NCBI GenBank assembly: GCA_016177305.1 | Contig: JACOVK010000019.1 | Span: 1-8,180 of the forward strand | Direction of reading: 5' to 3' | From: Parcubacteria group bacterium | Lineage (GTDB): Bacteria; Patescibacteriota; Patescibacteriia; UBA2169 | DNA length: 8,180 bases | In this document: in pieces, positions 5,066-8,180 of the stretch | Numbering within the stretch: the stretch's first letter is position 1 | How the letters are laid out: the number at the start of each line of letters is the position of its first letter | The notes under the pieces: generated by a model | Databases searched by the model: none | The model's input: the letters and a program-made list of their open reading frames with translations, nothing else | What the model was told of the DNA's origin: nothing | Translations under genes and position numbers: made by a program

Positions 5066-7915
5066 GTGAAAAAGCAAAATAAAACAGCGGTAAAACCAAA
5101 ATCCCTTTCGTCCCGAAAAACCGCAAGAGATGCGGAAAGCCATCTTGATTTTTCAATCACCAAAAAAGTGATTCACGCGGATAACTACGAAGCGCTGGTC
5201 AGGAAGCGTGCGTATGCCCACCGGAAAGCAGATGCCCTGGCGCACCTTTCAGGAAAGAACGAGCGCGTGCAGACCGCTCGCGCCGAGCTCGCCGGAACAG
5301 AAAGCCGAGGGGCGCAAACACACCTTCTGCCGGTCCACGTGGGCGCCTTGCCGCGCTCTCCGCACGTGGTCCGCTTGCTGGGCGAGTGGGAGCGGACCGC
5401 GCTGTCCGCCATTGAACCGAAAAAAGGCGGCGCCGCAAGTGCCTCGCGCGGCGCGAGCCCGGATGCCGGGGAGCGGTGGCAGCGGGAGGTGGCGCGCCTG
5501 CGCAGCCAAACCGCGCATACAAAGCATGTAGCGCGGGGCATTACCATTGATCTGCTCGGCAAGCCGAGCCGCGGCGCAAAGAAGCGCAAGAAGCGGGAGA
5601 AGTTTGCGTTTTCCTCGCTTCCGGCAAAGGCGGGCAGCGGGCTCAAGAAAGCCGCCTTTGCCTCGTTGCGGTGGCTGTTTGAGTTTGTCCTCTCCATTCC
5701 GCTCGGGTTTTTGCTTGGTTTTACCGTGCTGCTTACCTTGATTGAGGCCTCAAATCGCCTTTCCGTGCGCGGCGCGCGTTCTCTTGGAGCCGGGGTCTCA
5801 TGGCTCATCCAGCATGTGTTCTTTGTGATTATCGCAGCGGTTAAAGCAATCCTGGTGATTCCCGTAAAACTGGTAACGTTTGCATGCATGGCCGCGTACC
5901 GCGCTGTTGCGAGCGGAGGCTTGCTCGCCCTTGTTGCCGCAACCGCGCTCTGGGAAGGGGCAAAAAATTACGTTTCCGTGTTCACCCGCCCGCCCAAGCA
6001 TCTGTACCGCAAGCTTGCAGTACTCACCGCCATCGGCATTGTGGTGATGCTGCCGGTCAAGTTTTTGGAAACCGCGCCGGACCAGATCCGCCTCCTCAAA
6101 GGCAGCGTGCTCGGCGCCACTAAGGATGGGTACCAGGGTTTAGCCAGCCTTGACCTTGAATCCGCCCAGGCCAGCTTCGCTTCGGCGCGCTCCGCTATTG
6201 AATCCTTAAACCTGGTCATGGCTGTGGCTGTTTCGGTCTTGCCCGCGGGCCAGGACGGCTTGCACGCGATCACGGCCGGGGACGAGCTTGCGGAGGCGGC
6301 CCGGTACCTCGCGGATGCCGTTGCCCCGCCGCACGGCGCGGGCGGGGAAGCGGGCGGCCTGGCACTGCTTTCGCGCATCCAAGAGTCGCTCACCGCAAGC
6401 CTCCCACACCTCGCCTTGGCCGCGGAAAACATTTCAGCCATTGACCCAAGGAACATCCCTCCGGAGTTTTCGGAAAAGTTCCGTGCCGCCCGTGATCTGC
6501 TGCCACGCGTGGCAGGCGCGGTACAGGACGGATCCGAACTCTTTGCAATACTTGCGGACGTCTTAGGGGCGAATGGGGACCGGCGCTACGTGGTGCTGTT
6601 CCAGAACAACAACGAACTGCGCCCGGCTGGCGGATTCATCGGCAGCCTGGCGTTCGTGGACGTGCGCGGCGGAAAAGTCACGAACATAGAAGTTCCCGGA
6701 GGCGGGGCGTACGATTTCCAGGGCTACCTTTCCGAGCACGTGTTAGCCCCTAAGCCTTTGTCCCTCATCAACGCGCGCTGGGAGCTGCAGGATGCGAACT
6801 GGTACCCGGATTGGAGAACCAGCGCGGAAAAGGTTATCTGGTTCCTGGAGCATGCGGGCTATTCCTCGGTTGACGGGGTGATTGCGGTGCAGGCCACTAC
6901 CCTGGAAAAATTACTGGAGGTCACCGGACCCGTTGATTTTCCGGAGTATGGCGTTACCTTGGACAGCAAAAACGTGCTCAACGAAATCCAGACAGCGGTT
7001 GAGGTTACCTACGCCTTAGCCGAGAACAAGCCCAAGCAGTACATTGCGGAACTGGTTCCGCGGGTTCTGGAAAAACTGCTCGCTATGGACGGAAGCAAGA
7101 CTCTTGACGCGCTTTTTCTGGTCAAGTCCGAAATCAGCGAAAAGAACATCTTGCTTTACTTTGCGGACCAGGAAGCAAACCAGGCGTTCGCCGCGCGCGG
7201 ATGGCAGCCGTCTATTGCGGCGGCCGCCGCTGACTACCTCTCCGTGATCCACGCGAACATCGGGGGCGGCAAGACTGATGGCGTTATCAGCGAGTCCTGG
7301 GACCAGGAGGTGGTGATTGACGGCGATGGGGTCGTGGCGGTTGAACTCACCATCATCCGCGAGCATCAGGGAGACCCCCAAAATCAGTTTGAAAACTACA
7401 ACAACGTGGACTACGCGCGCATCTACGCGCCCCAAGGGAGCGAACTCATTTCTTTTGAGGGAGCCAAGCCGCCGGCTGCATCCCTGTTCCAGGCCGGAGA
7501 AGTGTACCTAGAGGAGGATGCGGAGCTTGCGAGCATTGAGGGCAAGGCGATTATTGATGAGGCAACGGGCACGCGCATCACCAACGAGTTCGGCAAAACC
7601 GTGTTCGGCAACTGGCTGCAGGTGAACCCCGGAAACGTGCTCGTCGCAAAGGTCGCATACCAGCTCCCGTTCAAAATCAAGCCCTATGATTTTCTGAATC
7701 CGAGCACCAGAACCGGCTACTCCTTGATCATGCAGAAGCAACCCGGGGCCCGTGCCATTCCATACTCCGTTTCTTTGCGCTACCCTTCGGAGTGGTCAGT
7801 TTCCTGGAGCAAGGTAGTGGGGGATGGCGCAGTGAACGTCCTTGGCCCTGGGTTAACCGTGTTTGAGGGAAGCTTATCGTCAGATACCGGCTTTGCAGTT
7901 TCATTTGAAGATTAG
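5066..7915 (+). CDS. Large membrane-anchored DUF4012 protein
   Basis: A 949-residue protein of unknown function, recognised by the DUF4012 core. Residues 506-532, from RRYVVLFQNNNELRPAGGF on, are the family signature, and the core runs to roughly 770. Residues 1-200 are Lys/Arg/Ala-rich, look disordered and end in a basic cluster at 170-178, so this part is probably cytoplasmic. Hydrophobic segments lie at about 204-227, 244-280 (one or two helices), 281-298 and 317-334. A helical stretch at about 335-500 links to the core. The rest to 949 is probably outside the membrane, with beta-type sequence at the C-terminus. The start is the GTG at 5066: no other start codon lies between it and the upstream in-frame stop at 5021, and no good ribosome site is visible. 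The family is common in CPR bacteria and Actinobacteria, often beside surface-glycan genes. A role in envelope glycan handling is inference only. Confidence 0.88.
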   Translation: MKKQNKTAVKPKSLSSRKTARDAESHLDFSITKKVIHADNYEALVRKRAYAHRKADALAHLSGKNERVQTARAELAGTESRGAQTHLLPVHVGALPRSPHVVRLLGEWERTALSAIEPKKGGAASASRGASPDAGERWQREVARLRSQTAHTKHVARGITIDLLGKPSRGAKKRKKREKFAFSSLPAKAGSGLKKAAFASLRWLFEFVLSIPLGFLLGFTVLLTLIEASNRLSVRGARSLGAGVSWLIQHVFFVIIAAVKAILVIPVKLVTFACMAAYRAVASGGLLALVAATALWEGAKNYVSVFTRPPKHLYRKLAVLTAIGIVVMLPVKFLETAPDQIRLLKGSVLGATKDGYQGLASLDLESAQASFASARSAIESLNLVMAVAVSVLPAGQDGLHAITAGDELAEAARYLADAVAPPHGAGGEAGGLALLSRIQESLTASLPHLALAAENISAIDPRNIPPEFSEKFRAARDLLPRVAGAVQDGSELFAILADVLGANGDRRYVVLFQNNNELRPAGGFIGSLAFVDVRGGKVTNIEVPGGGAYDFQGYLSEHVLAPKPLSLINARWELQDANWYPDWRTSAEKVIWFLEHAGYSSVDGVIAVQATTLEKLLEVTGPVDFPEYGVTLDSKNVLNEIQTAVEVTYALAENKPKQYIAELVPRVLEKLLAMDGSKTLDALFLVKSEISEKNILLYFADQEANQAFAARGWQPSIAAAAADYLSVIHANIGGGKTDGVISESWDQEVVIDGDGVVAVELTIIREHQGDPQNQFENYNNVDYARIYAPQGSELISFEGAKPPAASLFQAGEVYLEEDAELASIEGKAIIDEATGTRITNEFGKTVFGNWLQVNPGNVLVAKVAYQLPFKIKPYDFLNPSTRTGYSLIMQKQPGARAIPYSVSLRYPSEWSVSWSKVVGDGAVNVLGPGLTVFEGSLSSDTGFAVSFED

Positions 7916-7918
7916 TTA

Positions 7919-7954
7919 CCCCTCCTTACCAAGGAGGGGGCTAGGGGGTGGTTT
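7919..7954 (+). repeat. REP-like palindrome (CCCCTCCTT type)
   Basis: A perfect 9-bp inverted repeat, CCCCTCCTT at 7919-7927 and AAGGAGGGG at 7931-7939, has a 3-nt loop and is followed by the asymmetric tail CTAGGGGGTGG. Such CCCCTCCTT...AAGGAGGGG...GGGGTGG units recur in intergenic regions of CPR and some other bacterial genomes and look like REP elements mobilised by IS200-like (RAYT) transposases. The family link is recalled, and there is only one copy here. It begins 3 nt after the DUF4012 stop, so it may also stabilise the mRNA end. Confidence 0.5.
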
Positions 7955-7966
7955 TAGCCCATTTTT
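7938..7966 (+). terminator. Possible intrinsic terminator after the DUF4012 gene
   Basis: GGGCTA at 7938-7943 can pair with TAGCCC at 7955-7960 (6 bp, 11-nt loop), followed by A and five Ts at 7962-7966. The stem shares 7938-7939 with the palindrome before it, so both cannot form fully at once. It is a moderate candidate only. Confidence 0.35.
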
Positions 7967-7981
7967 AGCCTAAAAAAGCAC

Positions 7982-8009
7982 CCTGCCAAAGACCATTGAC
8001 AGGTTTTTT
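7982..8009 (+). terminator. Terminator-like hairpin overlapping the next promoter
   Basis: CCTGCCAA at 7982-7989 pairs with TTGACAGG at 7996-8003 (8 positions, one C.A mismatch) around a 6-nt loop, directly followed by six Ts at 8004-8009. This is the classic intrinsic terminator layout. The 3' arm contains the TTGACA -35 box of the following promoter, and the T-run lies in that promoter's spacer. Confidence 0.5.
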
Positions 8010-8024
8010 GATTTGTGCTATAAT
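7996..8024 (+). promoter_or_regulatory. Perfect-consensus sigma70 promoter
   Basis: TTGACA at 7996-8001, a 17-nt spacer and TATAAT at 8019-8024 match the vegetative sigma70 consensus at all twelve positions with the ideal spacing. A TGC just before the -10 box (8016-8018) adds an extended -10. Transcription should start near 8031. Such strength is more typical of stable RNA or highly expressed genes than of an ordinary protein gene, and a structured RNA follows. Confidence 0.85.
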
Positions 8025-8030
8025 ACCCCC

Positions 8031-8180
8031 TTGTAATAAAAAACGCTCATTTCTCTTGTTTGCCAGGACTAGTCTGGAGGGATGTGCTGATGGCGCCTTT
8101 TAGGACCATAGTGCCGTAAGGCAGTGTGGATTTGCCATCTAGCCCCAGGGTTTATATGGGAGGGCCAATTATATAAACCC
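8031..8180 (+). ncRNA. Unidentified structured RNA or leader, cut by the window end
   Basis: About 150 nt follow the perfect promoter without a substantial reading frame and can fold into nested helices. P1 pairs 8074-8080 with 8143-8148 (6 bp, A8078 bulged). P2 pairs GATGGC at 8089-8094 with GCCATC at 8134-8139. P3 pairs 8106-8110 with 8125-8129, then, past one G.G mismatch, 8112-8115 with 8120-8123, capped by the GNRA loop GTAA (8116-8119). P4 is a perfect 10-bp stem, 8148-8157 with 8171-8180, ending at the window edge and competing with P1 for G8148. I compared it by eye with RNase P, tmRNA, SRP RNA, 6S RNA and common riboswitch motifs and found no match. It could be an independent RNA or the 5' leader of a gene beyond the window. 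Confidence 0.5.

Noticed and set aside
5185..5889. A 234-codon minus-strand open frame over the DUF4012 N-terminal region
   Set aside because: Low-complexity translation opposite a real gene. However, the + strand N-terminus is itself weakly conserved, so the rejection rests on frame continuity with the DUF4012 core.
8061..8094. A resemblance of the CCAGGACTAGTCTGGAGGG stretch to the SRP RNA core
   Set aside because: The GGAA tetraloop and the invariant bases of the asymmetric loop are missing, and the surrounding pairing does not form the SRP hairpin.
1..8180. CRISPR arrays, tRNA or rRNA genes, prophage or defence genes, toxin-antitoxin pairs
   Set aside because: No regularly spaced direct repeats, no tRNA cloverleaf or rRNA sequence, and every substantial gene is explained by glycan synthesis or DUF4012.

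Overview
The window looks like chromosomal DNA of a candidate-phyla-radiation (Patescibacteria/Parcubacteria-type) bacterium. The basis is family resemblance: a CPR-style sugar transferase N-terminus, tightly packed and overlapping GT4 glycosyltransferases, and a large membrane-anchored DUF4012 protein. This is inference from recalled families, not a database result. Genes use all three stops (TGA three times, TAA, TAG), so the TGA-recoded code of Gracilibacteria/Absconditabacteria does not apply. Coding DNA is GC-rich and the short intergenic stretches are clearly AT-richer. All five genes are on the + strand.

Layout. 1-247: AT-rich promoter region, then a leader with two long hairpins (129-174 and 182-241). 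The second ends 6 nt before the first start codon. 248-5036: a four-gene surface-glycan operon made of a polyprenyl-phosphate sugar-phosphate transferase, a WbaZ-like GT4 and two MtfB-like GT4 enzymes. Neighbours overlap by 4, 17 and 17 nt, so translational coupling is likely. 5008-5065: a promoter buried in the 3' end of the last GT gene, whose -10 box contains that gene's stop codon, followed by a perfect consensus DnaA box. 5066-7915: a 949-residue DUF4012 protein. 7916-8180: a dense intergenic region with a REP-like palindrome, one or two candidate terminators, a textbook-perfect sigma70 promoter and the start of an unidentified structured RNA that runs off the window.

How the genes may work together: the first enzyme would load a sugar phosphate onto undecaprenyl phosphate at the inner membrane face, and the three GT4 enzymes would extend it into a short oligosaccharide. 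The DUF4012 protein would sit in the same membrane with a large domain outside, perhaps handling or anchoring cell-surface material, though its function is unknown. No flippase, polymerase or ligase is in the window.

No clearly new multi-gene system is visible. The most unusual material is non-coding: the symmetric leader hairpin at 182-241, the terminator/promoter overlap at 7982-8024 with the structured RNA after it, and the DnaA box at 5051-5059.
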